Counted from the stretch's first letter, positions 1 to 6,399 are shown. The stretch: 6,514 bases of DNA from Candidatus Poribacteria bacterium (GCA_009835515.1 VXXH01000461.1:1-6514), one strand, 5' to 3'. The notes: generated by a model not told the origin, from the sequence alone. Program-made: numbers and translations.

Positions 1-107
1 ATATAAAACAGGATTCCCATAGCAGCGAAGAGCAAGACGAGTAGAAACATCGTTGCCCACATAAAATTTCTCAACACCTGTTTTTTTTTCGCGTGTTCGT
101 TTTCCAT
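1..107 (-). CDS. N-terminal fragment of a membrane-anchored protein, cut by the window edge
   Basis: Only the first 35 codons are present; the gene continues beyond base 1. The visible protein starts MENEHAKKKQ, a short polar and basic head. A hydrophobic stretch follows at about residues 15-35 (core FLLVLLFAAMGILF), which is long enough to be one membrane segment. The basic residues before it suggest the N-terminus stays in the cytoplasm. The ATG at 107-105 is chosen because an AAGGA ribosome site (complement of 118-122) lies 10 bases upstream and a near-consensus promoter sits just behind it. The gene is divergent from the NHL-propeller gene. The family cannot be identified from this fragment: it could be a small membrane protein, a membrane-tethered domain or a signal-anchor protein. 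Confidence 0.7.
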   Translation of the reverse strand, partial: MENEHAKKKQVLRNFMWATMFLLVLLFAAMGILFY

Positions 108-141
108 ATTGACATGTTCCTTGTTGGAAGGTTTTTACGGC

Positions 142-170
142 ATTGTAATATTAGTCCGAAAAAATGTCAA
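142..170 (-). promoter_or_regulatory. Sigma70-type promoter for the leftward membrane-protein gene
   Basis: Read on the minus strand, a perfect -35 box TTGACA (165-170) is followed by a 17-base spacer and a -10 box TACAAT (142-147), five of six consensus bases. Transcription would begin near base 135, giving a leader of roughly 28 bases that holds the AAGGA ribosome site before the ATG at 107. It stands back to back with the rightward promoter; the two -35 boxes are 19 bases apart. Confidence 0.75.
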
Positions 171-189
171 GAAAGGCTGAAAATTTCCC

Positions 190-218
190 TTGAGATATCG
201 CGATAAACCTGCTAAAAT
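190..218 (+). promoter_or_regulatory. Sigma70-type promoter with extended -10 for the NHL/PAL-like gene
   Basis: TTGAGA (190-195) and TAAAAT (213-218) each match five of six consensus bases and are separated by exactly 17 bases. The bases before the -10 read TGC, an extended -10 element. Transcription would start near base 225, so the ATG at 221 cannot be the translation start and the ATG at 254 is favoured. Confidence 0.7.
196..205. promoter_or_regulatory. Perfect 10-bp palindrome in the promoter spacer, possible operator
   Basis: TATCGCGATA is identical to its reverse complement and begins directly after the -35 box of the rightward promoter, inside the spacer. A repressor bound here would block RNA polymerase. 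The half-site is only five bases, so chance occurrence is quite possible. No regulator gene is visible nearby. Confidence 0.25.
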
Positions 219-253
219 AGATGCCAATTCTTTTTCGTGTAGGGAGAAAATTT

Positions 254-1111
254 ATGGTTTTTGGACAAGGAACACATCAGTACACAGTACAAGAAAATTG
301 GTGGACGCTCCCAGAAGGGTGGGAATTCGGTTGGATTCCCGCTGTCGCGGTTGACTCACAGGACCGTGTCTATGTTTATAGTCGGAGTGAGCACCCGATG
401 GTGGTCTTTGATCGTGACGGCAATTTTGTTGACGCTTGGGGTGACGACATCCTCAAGGATGCACACGGGATTTTCATCGATGCCGATGATAATATCTACT
501 GTACGGAACGTGATACACACGTTATGCGCAAGTTCACTACGAATGGTGAACTGCTGATGACGCTCGGCACGCCGGACGCCCCCGGGGCAGAGGGAGAGCC
601 TTTCAACCAACCGACAGATTTAGCACTCGGGCCCGATGGCGAAATGTATATCAGCGATGGATATGGGAACGCTCGCGTTCATAAATACTCACCCGATGGC
701 GAGTTGATTAAATCGTGGGGACAGCCCGGTACAGGGCCCGGTGAGTTTGACCTACCGCATTGTGTCCGAGTCGATCCGCGCAATAGGCTCATGGTTGCTG
801 ACCGCGAAAACAATCGTATCCAGTTCTTTACCCTTGATGGGGAGTACATTGAGGAGTGGGGAGACCTATTGCAACCCGACACGATCTATATTGACGACGA
901 CGATCTTGTCTATATCGCTGAATTGGGGCAGCGTGTCAGTATCATGACCCTCGACGGTGAGGTTATTTCGCAATGGGGCAGTGAACGCGGTAGTACCGTT
1001 CCCGGCGAGTTTCTCGCGTGCCCTCACGGCATCTGGTTGGATTCACACGGCGATCTATACGTCGGTGAAGTTCAAGCAGATGCGCGACTCCAAAAATTTA
1101 TCCGGCAGTGA
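254..1111 (+). CDS. NHL-repeat beta-propeller, peptidyl-alpha-hydroxyglycine alpha-amidating lyase (PAL)-like
   Basis: The 285-residue protein is almost entirely NHL-type blades, marked by repeated D-x-x-D/G-x-hydrophobic-Y and W-G units (for example around residues 34-62, 77-105, 123-155, 171-203 and 260-283). It carries the residues known from animal PAL. Three histidines at blade starts (H71, H169, H258) are spaced like the zinc ligands, a tyrosine sits in SDGYGNARV (Y137), and an arginine sits in VADRENNRIQ (R184); these match the rat PAL residues Y654 and R706 in motif and approximate spacing. R44 may correspond to the other catalytic arginine. PAL cleaves peptidyl-hydroxyglycine to an amide and glyoxylate, but no hydroxylating partner (PHM) is seen here, so the natural substrate is unknown. 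No signal peptide is visible, suggesting a cytosolic protein. The start at 254 is set by AGGGAG (241-246) seven bases upstream and by the promoter position. The fold is certain; the lyase activity is inferred. Confidence 0.85.
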   Translation: MVFGQGTHQYTVQENWWTLPEGWEFGWIPAVAVDSQDRVYVYSRSEHPMVVFDRDGNFVDAWGDDILKDAHGIFIDADDNIYCTERDTHVMRKFTTNGELLMTLGTPDAPGAEGEPFNQPTDLALGPDGEMYISDGYGNARVHKYSPDGELIKSWGQPGTGPGEFDLPHCVRVDPRNRLMVADRENNRIQFFTLDGEYIEEWGDLLQPDTIYIDDDDLVYIAELGQRVSIMTLDGEVISQWGSERGSTVPGEFLACPHGIWLDSHGDLYVGEVQADARLQKFIRQ

Positions 1112-1138
1112 TCGCGTAGATTTTATCAGGCGAACGGC

Positions 1139-1166
1139 TTGTGCCTCGCGATTATAGTGCTATATT
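1139..1166 (+). promoter_or_regulatory. Possible extended -10 promoter for the glutamate dehydrogenase gene
   Basis: TATATT (1161-1166) matches five of six -10 bases and is preceded by TGC, an extended -10 signature. The -35 candidate TTGTGC (1139-1144) is poor (three of six) at 16-base spacing, which an extended -10 can tolerate. Transcription would start near 1173, inside the hairpin described next. Confidence 0.35.
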
Positions 1167-1200
1167 GTAGGGCGAGAGTGCTGTGCCTCGCCCCTCCTAC
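1167..1200 (+). repeat. GC-rich imperfect inverted repeat in the gdhA leader
   Basis: GTAG plus GGCGAG (1167-1176) can pair with CTCGCC (1187-1192) and CTAC (1197-1200), leaving a ten-base loop and a four-base bulge on the 3' side. The loop-proximal sequence TGTGCCTCGC (1183-1192) also occurs as a direct copy at 1140-1149, 43 bases upstream. The arrangement looks like a small dispersed repeat or a partial copy of one rather than a terminator, since no T-run follows. It ends just before the AGGG ribosome site of the dehydrogenase. Confidence 0.45.
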
Positions 1201-1216
1201 GTTAGGGTTGAACACT

Positions 1217-2638
1217 ATGGCAGAAAATTCCTCGTTTTTCCAGAAAGTGAATACGGATTTTGACAAAGCCGCGCGGTTTACCGATTATCCGCCTGGATTG
1301 TTAGAACAGATAAAGATTTGTAATAGTTCCTGCCACTTTACGTTTCCGATAAAACGCGACGATGGGACTATTCAAACGATTCACGGTTGGCGCGCCGAGC
1401 ATAGCCACCATAAACTTCCGACGAAAGGTGGCATCCGTTACAGCACCCTCGTTAACGAGGATGAAATCATCGCGCTTGCGGCGTTAATGACCTACAAGTG
1501 CGCGATTGTTGATGTTCCGTTCGGTGGTGCGAAAGGCGGTATCCAGTTGGATAGGAGCCAGTATTCGGAAAGCGAACTGGAACGTATTACCCGCCGTTAT
1601 ACCTACGAGCTCATCCAGAAAAATTACATCGGACCCGGGGTAGACGTGCCAGCACCCGACTTTGGGACCAGCGAAACAGAAATGGCGTGGATTTTCGACA
1701 CCTATATCACAATGGCACCCGATAAACTGAATGCAATCGCGTGCGTCACGGGCAAACCGATTGAACAAAACGGGATTCATGGTCGGAGAGGGGCTACCGG
1801 GCGCGGGGTTGTCTACGGGCTGGAAGAGGTATGTAGTATCGAAGAGGATATGAAACCACTTGGATTGACTCCCGGTCTACACGGAAAAAGCGTCGTCGTC
1901 CAAGGCTTTGGGAATGTCGGGTATCATGCAGCGAAGTTTTTAATGGAGACGGATGCCCGCGTTATCGGGCTCATTGAGCGCAACGGTGGTATCTATAACC
2001 CGAAAGGACTTGACGTCGAAAAAGTCGCCATGTATCGGGCAGAAACGGGATCGATCTGTGGGTATCCGGGAACCCAACTTATTGAACACCCGAATGACGG
2101 TTTAGAGTTAGCCTGCGATATTCTTGTACCGGCTGCGCTTGAGAACCAACTCACGGCAGAGAACGCGCCTCGGATTAAAGCCGCGATCATCGCTGAAGCG
2201 GCGAACGGCCCCACAACCCCAGCCGCCGATGAAATTTTTCAAAAACGCGGGATCATGATTATACCGGATACCTACCTCAATGCCGGTGGTGTCACCGTCT
2301 CCTATTTTGAGTGGCTTCGGAATCTCTCACACGTGCAACTCGGACGACTCGGAAAACGGTTTGAAGACAGCACGCAGCACGCGATGCTTCACGCCGTTGA
2401 AAAAGCGACCGGCTATCAATTCTCGGATGATGAGCGTCAGTCAATACACGGTGCCGATGAGGAAGATTTGGTGAACTCCGGGCTCCAGGATACCATGATA
2501 AGAGCCTATCAGGAGTTACGTGAGACCCGCATGCAGCACAGCAGCAAAAATGATGACGTGGATTGCCGAACAGCAGCGTTCATTAATGCCATCCATAAAA
2601 TCGCGCAATCCTACATGCAACTGGGAATTTTCCCTTAA
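1217..2638 (+). CDS. gdhA: Glutamate dehydrogenase (Glu/Leu/Phe/Val dehydrogenase family), animal-like type
   Basis: This cytosolic enzyme interconverts glutamate with 2-oxoglutarate and ammonium using NAD(P). The 473-residue protein has the full catalytic set: KGGIRYS (K70), [18 protein letters not shown] (K94 and catalytic K106), and PAPDFGT (D148). The spacing matches the Clostridium enzyme residues K89, K113, K125 and D165. The nucleotide-binding domain has QGFGNVG (residues 229-235) with an acidic residue, E254, ending the second strand. [12 protein letters not shown] and [14 protein letters not shown] follow. Recalled from memory, the human mitochondrial enzyme aligns along nearly the whole length, including the C-terminal [11 protein letters not shown] segment and much of the region that forms the regulatory antenna. 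The start at 1217 is chosen because AGGG (1204-1207) lies nine bases upstream and homologous sequence begins there; the open frame to 1139 overlaps the promoter candidate. Cofactor preference cannot be settled from sequence alone. Confidence 0.95.
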   Translation: MAENSSFFQKVNTDFDKAARFTDYPPGLLEQIKICNSSCHFTFPIKRDDGTIQTIHGWRAEHSHHKLPTKGGIRYSTLVNEDEIIALAALMTYKCAIVDVPFGGAKGGIQLDRSQYSESELERITRRYTYELIQKNYIGPGVDVPAPDFGTSETEMAWIFDTYITMAPDKLNAIACVTGKPIEQNGIHGRRGATGRGVVYGLEEVCSIEEDMKPLGLTPGLHGKSVVVQGFGNVGYHAAKFLMETDARVIGLIERNGGIYNPKGLDVEKVAMYRAETGSICGYPGTQLIEHPNDGLELACDILVPAALENQLTAENAPRIKAAIIAEAANGPTTPAADEIFQKRGIMIIPDTYLNAGGVTVSYFEWLRNLSHVQLGRLGKRFEDSTQHAMLHAVEKATGYQFSDDERQSIHGADEEDLVNSGLQDTMIRAYQELRETRMQHSSKNDDVDCRTAAFINAIHKIAQSYMQLGIFP

Positions 2639-2701
2639 AAGGAGCGGACAGGTCACATTTTCCTCAATAACTACACTGCTATTCATGAAAGGAGGATACA
2701 A

Positions 2702-3306
2702 ATGGCTTATAGTAACTTTACGTTAGCAGCGGTGTTATCAACGTTTCAATTAGAAACTGTTGAATCTGTCGGTCTCTTTTCTGAAAGCGAGCCTGTGACA
2801 CCGCGCCCGCATTTCACAGCGGAACTGGCGAAAAAGGTCCCGTTAGCCGCCACGATCGGAACGGAGAAAGCCCGATCGGAACTCATTGTCGCCGACGTTC
2901 TGTTTGAACTCCGGGAACATTTTGAGGAGCGCATTAGTCTCTTTTCTGGTATTGACTTCAGCGTCGATGTCGAAAACGGTTTGACAGGGGTATGTGATTT
3001 CTTGATCAGCTTATCGCCACTGCAAACTGTTTTAGATGCCCCGTCATCATGCTCGTTGAGGCAAAAAAAGAAGACTTGATCAGCAGGCTTGGACAATGTG
3101 TCGCTGAGATGCTTGCAGCCAAACGCTTTAATGCGGAAAAAAAAAATAATGTTTCCTGCATTTATGGGACCGTTACTTCAGGGACAGACTGGCTATTTCT
3201 CAAATTGGAGGCGAAGTGCTTGCACATTGATTTGACAATTTACCCGATCGCGCTTTGCAACAAAATTCTCGGTATCCTTGCGAACATGGTAACCCAAAAA
3301 GCGTGA
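2702..3306 (+). pseudogene. PD-(D/E)XK-nuclease-like hypothetical protein, split by a -1 frameshift
   Basis: The first frame runs 2702-3079 (125 codons) and the second resumes one frame back, ending at TGA 3304-3306. Reading through with one base restored in the CCCC run at 3039-3042 gives a continuous 201-residue protein. It matches, from memory, a hypothetical family common in cyanobacteria: an N-terminal GTEKARSE block (residues 53-60), then GVCDFLIS (D99), then VEAKKEDL (E120, K122), then RLGQCVAEM and IYGTVTSGTDWLFL. The D followed by E-x-K is the usual metal-binding signature of PD-(D/E)XK nucleases. The ribosome site AAAGGAGG (2688-2695) is excellent, six bases before the ATG. The first frame alone lacks the E-x-K, and the second frame has no ribosome site of its own. 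It may be a true pseudogene, a sequencing error, or less likely a programmed shift. It lies 29 bases before pdxJ and is probably cotranscribed with it. Confidence 0.75.
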
Positions 3307-3335
3307 GACGCCCACGCAACCCTTACGGAGAAAAA

Positions 3336-4088
3336 ATGACAGCCTTAAGTGTAAATGTAAATAAAGTCGCAACATTACGAAACTCACGCGGTGGTGATAT
3401 TCCGGATGTACTCACCGCTGTTGATACCTGTGTCGCTGCAGGCGCACAAGGTATCACTGTGCATCCGCGTGAAGATCAACGCCATATCACACCTAAAGAT
3501 GTTACGGACATCGCCGAACGGCTAAAAGAAATCAATACCGAAAAAAGACCCACTATTGAATATAACATTGAAGGCGACCCGAGACCTGACCTTATTGAAA
3601 TGGTACGCCACACAAAACCGACACAATGCACCCTCGTTCCCGTTGTGGCAGGCGAGGTAACAAGCCATACCGTCTGGGATATTCGTAAAGACGGGGACAT
3701 GTTGAAACCGATTATCGCAGCGTTGAAAGATGCAGATATTCGTGTCAGCCTATTTAGCGGAACAGACATTGAACAGATAGCGAGGACAAGCGACACCGGG
3801 GCGGATAGAATCGAACTCTATACCGCCCCTTACGCAATGGCAGAAACGGAAGCGGAAATTGAACGTGAATTCGCGCTGTTAGAAACCGCAGCGGCGAAGG
3901 CGGTAGATTTGGGGCTTGGTGTCAACGCCGGACACGACCTGAACCTTGATAACCTACCACTGATGCGGAAATTATCAGGGCTTCTTGAAGTCTCTATCGG
4001 GCACCATCTCATGGCAGACGCGCTTTATATCGGCATGGAAGCTGCCGTGAAAGCGTATCGACGCGCATTGGGGCAGCAGGTAACATGA
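3336..4088 (+). CDS. pdxJ: Pyridoxine 5'-phosphate synthase PdxJ
   Basis: PdxJ condenses 3-amino-1-hydroxyacetone phosphate with 1-deoxyxylulose 5-phosphate to make pyridoxine 5'-phosphate, the last ring-forming step of the DXP-dependent vitamin B6 pathway, in the cytosol. The 250-residue length is typical of the family's TIM barrel. Visible motifs are KVATLRNSRGG (10-20), ITVHPREDQRH (H43, R45, H50), NIEGDP (E79), DRIELYT (E160) and VNAGHDLNLDN (H200). These align with E. coli H45, R47, E72 and H193. The N-terminal N-x-N-K (N7 to K10) replaces the N-I-D-H of E. coli and matches the form recalled from Bacteroidetes. The ATG at 3336 is preceded by GGAG at five bases; a frame extension back to 3255 overlaps the preceding gene and has no homologous residues. 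The stop overlaps the next gene's start as ATGA, implying translational coupling. Confidence 0.96.
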   Translation: MTALSVNVNKVATLRNSRGGDIPDVLTAVDTCVAAGAQGITVHPREDQRHITPKDVTDIAERLKEINTEKRPTIEYNIEGDPRPDLIEMVRHTKPTQCTLVPVVAGEVTSHTVWDIRKDGDMLKPIIAALKDADIRVSLFSGTDIEQIARTSDTGADRIELYTAPYAMAETEAEIEREFALLETAAAKAVDLGLGVNAGHDLNLDNLPLMRKLSGLLEVSIGHHLMADALYIGMEAAVKAYRRALGQQVT

Positions 4089-4726
4089 CAACATCTAAAA
4101 CATGCGCTATCTTCGATTTAGATGGCACGATTATCCGCGTCTCCTCAGAACAAGTTTTTTTGTCCTATCTCCTGAGCCACGGTGAGATCCCAATACCGAA
4201 TCTGCTTGCATGGGCATCGAATTTTTTGAAAGTAAAGTCGCTGCCAGTGGCGAAGTCTAACAAAATCTATCTCCGCGGTTTGGCGCAGGAACGTCTCCAT
4301 GAGATTGCGCGACGCTGCTTTGTTGATACACTCCACCCGAGCATCGCGCCCCATATTTCCGACTTGATACACGCACATCAAGCCGATGGACGTACGGTTA
4401 TTCTGATGTCCGGGTCGTTGTCGTTCCTCGTTCAACCGTTCCACGAACAGTTCCAAACCGATTTAATGGTTGCACACGAACTGGAGGTGGTTGATGGGAA
4501 ACTTACGGGTCAGCGTGTCGGGTTGCACCCTTTTGCGGAAAACAAAGCGAAACTTGCTCAGCAACTCGCGACTGAACACGGGCTCGACCTAAGTAACTCT
4601 TACGCGTATGGGAATCACCACACAGACGCGTACAAGTTAGAATTGTTTGGACATCCGGTTGCCGTTAACCCGGACCAAAAGTTGCGGCGAATTGCTACAG
4701 AAAAAGGATGGCAGATAGAGGAATAG
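4085..4726 (+). CDS. HAD superfamily subfamily IB phosphatase (SerB-like fold)
   Basis: This 213-residue protein has the HAD hydrolase motifs in order. IFDLDGTI supplies the nucleophile D11 and acid/base D13, LMSGS supplies S109, a lysine near residue 154 (AENKAKL) is the likely motif III, and YGNHHTD (176-181) is motif IV. The helical region between residues 20 and 100 is the C1 cap typical of subfamily IB. The tail GHPVAVNPDQKLRR followed by GWQIEE is characteristic of the uncharacterised IB hydrolases related to phosphoserine phosphatase. Motif IV has N177 where many relatives have aspartate; D181 is kept, and NHH-type variants seem to occur in the family. The start overlaps pdxJ by four bases, with a modest AGG (4078-4080) four bases upstream, so translation is probably coupled. 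Substrate is unknown; a phosphate ester linked to B6 metabolism is a guess from position only. Confidence 0.88.
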   Translation: MTTSKTCAIFDLDGTIIRVSSEQVFLSYLLSHGEIPIPNLLAWASNFLKVKSLPVAKSNKIYLRGLAQERLHEIARRCFVDTLHPSIAPHISDLIHAHQADGRTVILMSGSLSFLVQPFHEQFQTDLMVAHELEVVDGKLTGQRVGLHPFAENKAKLAQQLATEHGLDLSNSYAYGNHHTDAYKLELFGHPVAVNPDQKLRRIATEKGWQIEE

Positions 4727-4738
4727 CCATCAACCAAC

Positions 4739-5452
4739 ATGCGACTTGAAAAGTATATTGCTACCTCAGGCATCGCCTCTCGACGGGCGGTGAAAAAGCG
4801 TATCCAAGCCGGACTGGTTACTGTGAACGGCGAACCCGTTTTGGTTCCAGGACACCCGATTAACGTAGCGACCGATACGGTTGAATTTGAAGGGAAACGG
4901 GTCGAACCGCTGACAGAACACATCTATCTGATGCTGAACAAACCTGCGGGCTACTTAACGACACGCAGCGATGAGCGTGGTCGTCCTACCGTCATGAATC
5001 TCGTCGCAGACCTACCTGATAGCATCTATCCTGTTGGACGTTTAGATTTGGAGACCGAGGGGCTGCTCCTTTTCACAAACGATGGGGACTTTGCCTATCG
5101 GTTGCTACATCCGAGCCATGAGATCGAGAAAACCTATCTGGCATGGGTGAAGGGCGCGCCAAACGACGACGCTGTTCAACGGTTGCGTGAAGGTGTCAAA
5201 ATTCCGAGCGGAACCACGGCGCCAGCGAAAGTTGAACGTTTGAAGACAAGCAGAGATGGCACCTCAACGAAGTTTGAGGTAGTCATTCACGAGGGGAAGA
5301 AACGGCAGGTGCGCCTGATGTTTAAAGCCGTGGGGTATCCGGTAATCCGTTTGCAGCGGACTCGGATTGGCAATTTGCGATTAGGTAACCTCCCACAGGG
5401 GCAGTATCGATTTCTGACCCCGAGGGAGATTACGGCGTTAATGGAATTGTAG
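4739..5452 (+). CDS. rluB: RsuA/RluB-family ribosomal pseudouridine synthase
   Basis: The enzyme isomerises a uridine in ribosomal RNA to pseudouridine. The 237-residue protein begins with an S4 RNA-binding domain (about residues 1-58, MRLEKYIATSGIASRR). The catalytic domain follows, with LNKPAGYLTT (66-75) and the signature GRLDLETEGLLLFTNDG, in which D103 is the catalytic aspartate. Further on are KTYLAWV (131-137) and EGKKRQVRLMF (185-195). The family contains RluB (23S rRNA), RsuA (16S rRNA), RluE and RluF, and length and motifs do not decide firmly. RluB is the commonest in bacteria, so the symbol is tentative. The start is fixed by the conserved S4 N-terminus, yet no Shine-Dalgarno site lies at normal distance; AGAGGAA (4717-4723) is 15 bases away. 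Initiation may depend on the upstream HAD gene, which ends 12 bases before. Confidence 0.92.
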   Translation: MRLEKYIATSGIASRRAVKKRIQAGLVTVNGEPVLVPGHPINVATDTVEFEGKRVEPLTEHIYLMLNKPAGYLTTRSDERGRPTVMNLVADLPDSIYPVGRLDLETEGLLLFTNDGDFAYRLLHPSHEIEKTYLAWVKGAPNDDAVQRLREGVKIPSGTTAPAKVERLKTSRDGTSTKFEVVIHEGKKRQVRLMFKAVGYPVIRLQRTRIGNLRLGNLPQGQYRFLTPREITALMEL

Positions 5453-5484
5453 TGCGATTGAAAAACCGCACCTATCGGAGATCG

Positions 5485-6399
5485 TTAGTTAGAACCCGCC
5501 AAATCTTTCACCCGTTCCAACATCGCTTCAGCGTTCTGTTTGATATTCGCATCGCTGGTATGATGGACTAACTTCTCAAGCACTGAGATTGCGTCATCAA
5601 ACTCGCCTTTGATCGCGTACGTTATACCGAGATAATACTGAGCGGGATCCTTGACATCGCTCTTCGGGTACTCGTCTATTACAGTTCTGAAGTGCGAAAC
5701 TGCCTTTTCAAAGTACATCTCGGCTTCTTCAGGTGCTCCAACCATAGCCGCTTCAACCTTTCCAGCGTAAGCGAGTCCGAGTTGGTTATGCAAGTCTGGT
5801 ATAAGACCTGTTTTATTTTTCGGGTCGTGTTCAAACGCTTTCTTACTGAACGGGAGTGCTTTTTCAAGCTGCATCCGTTCGAGATAGGTGAGTGAGACTT
5901 GAGAATTAAGTTTGACATCATCCGGTGTCTTATCGAGTGCAGCGAGTTTTTCCATGAAGGCTTGCTCTTTTTCCAATGCAGCTTCTATCACGGGTGCGAA
6001 GTCGTTCGGGTAGATGAATCCTACCTGCTTCGCTATCATACCGCCATCTGAACTTGCGAAGACGATCGTTGGGAATCCGCTAACTTGATACCGCCTAACG
6101 GCTTCTATATTCTCAGGGTGTTCTTGATTTTCAGGGTTAACCTTAATCGGGATGAACTTTTTGGACAACTCAATGATGCGATCATCCGTAAATGTTTCGG
6201 CATCCAGCCGATCACAGAACCCTCATGTATCAGTATAGAAATCGAGCATAATGGGTTTGCCGGTTTTCTCGGCTTCTTTTATACCGTTCTCAAGCGATTT
6301 CTCCCAACTGATCTCTGCACTCGCGAGGAGTGCTGGTATTGTGCCTATCATCAGCAGTAAAACGCCGAGTGAGATACGGCGGAAAACGGAATTAAACAT
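5485..6399 (-). CDS. Exported thioredoxin-fold selenoprotein with TPR-like repeats (in-frame UGA read as Sec)
   Basis: Read through one UGA, the gene encodes 304 residues. Residues 1-28 form a signal peptide: MFNSVFRRIS, a hydrophobic core, and a likely cleavage after A-S-A. A thioredoxin-like domain follows (about 30-140). It contains MLDFYTDT, then the UGA codon as residue 59, then GFCDRLDAETF, so the redox motif is U-G-F-C where relatives have C-x-x-C. The cis-proline loop is GFPTIVF (P110). Residues about 160-300 are helical TPR-like repeats, for example AQYYLGITYAIKGEFDDAI. The start at 6399 has a GGAG site seven bases upstream and is the only one giving a signal peptide. Reading frame and family similarity continue unbroken on both sides of the UGA, and a SECIS-like hairpin follows it. 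Role: probably a periplasmic or extracytoplasmic thiol/selenol oxidoreductase, partner unknown. The alternative is a nonsense mutation or sequencing error at that cysteine codon. The gene converges with rluB, 32 bases away. Confidence 0.8.
6192..6215 (-). promoter_or_regulatory. Candidate bacterial SECIS element inside the selenoprotein gene
   Basis: On the minus strand, UCGGC (6211-6207) pairs with GCCGA (6201-6197) around a five-base loop UGGAU. After a small internal loop, three outer pairs form between GUG (6215-6213) and CAU (6194-6192). The apical loop begins 17 bases after the UGA and has G in its second position. That agrees with the general bacterial SECIS rule as I recall it: a G in the first two loop bases and a loop about 16-37 bases downstream. 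The stem is short, so it supports but does not prove Sec insertion. Confidence 0.6.

Noticed and set aside
221..253. Upstream ATG at 221 as the start of the NHL/PAL-like gene
   Set aside because: It lies three bases after the -10 box, hence upstream of the expected transcript start, and has no ribosome site; ATG 254 has AGGGAG at seven bases.
1139..1216. Extended dehydrogenase start at TTG 1139
   Set aside because: The added 26 residues have no likeness to the family, and the stretch contains the promoter candidate and hairpin; ATG 1217 fits both ribosome site and homology.
2625..2635. Small inverted repeat at the end of the dehydrogenase gene
   Set aside because: GGGAA and TTCCC are separated by only two bases, too small a loop to form a terminator hairpin, and no T-run follows.
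3049..3306. Independent small gene starting at ATG 3049
   Set aside because: There is no ribosome site; the sequence is clearly the C-terminal half of the upstream protein's family.
5452..5471. Hairpin GTGCG/CGCAC between the convergent rluB and selenoprotein genes as a terminator
   Set aside because: The stem is only five pairs with a ten-base loop and no T-run follows on either strand, so it is too weak to call.
5485..6168. A 227-residue TPR protein starting at TTG 6168
   Set aside because: There is no ribosome site and it begins in the middle of the thioredoxin domain; the frame continues upstream through one UGA to a proper start with a signal peptide.
6223..6225. UGA read as tryptophan by a changed genetic code
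   Set aside because: UGA terminates other genes in the window, Trp is encoded by TGG, and the aligned residue is the catalytic cysteine rather than the Trp before it.
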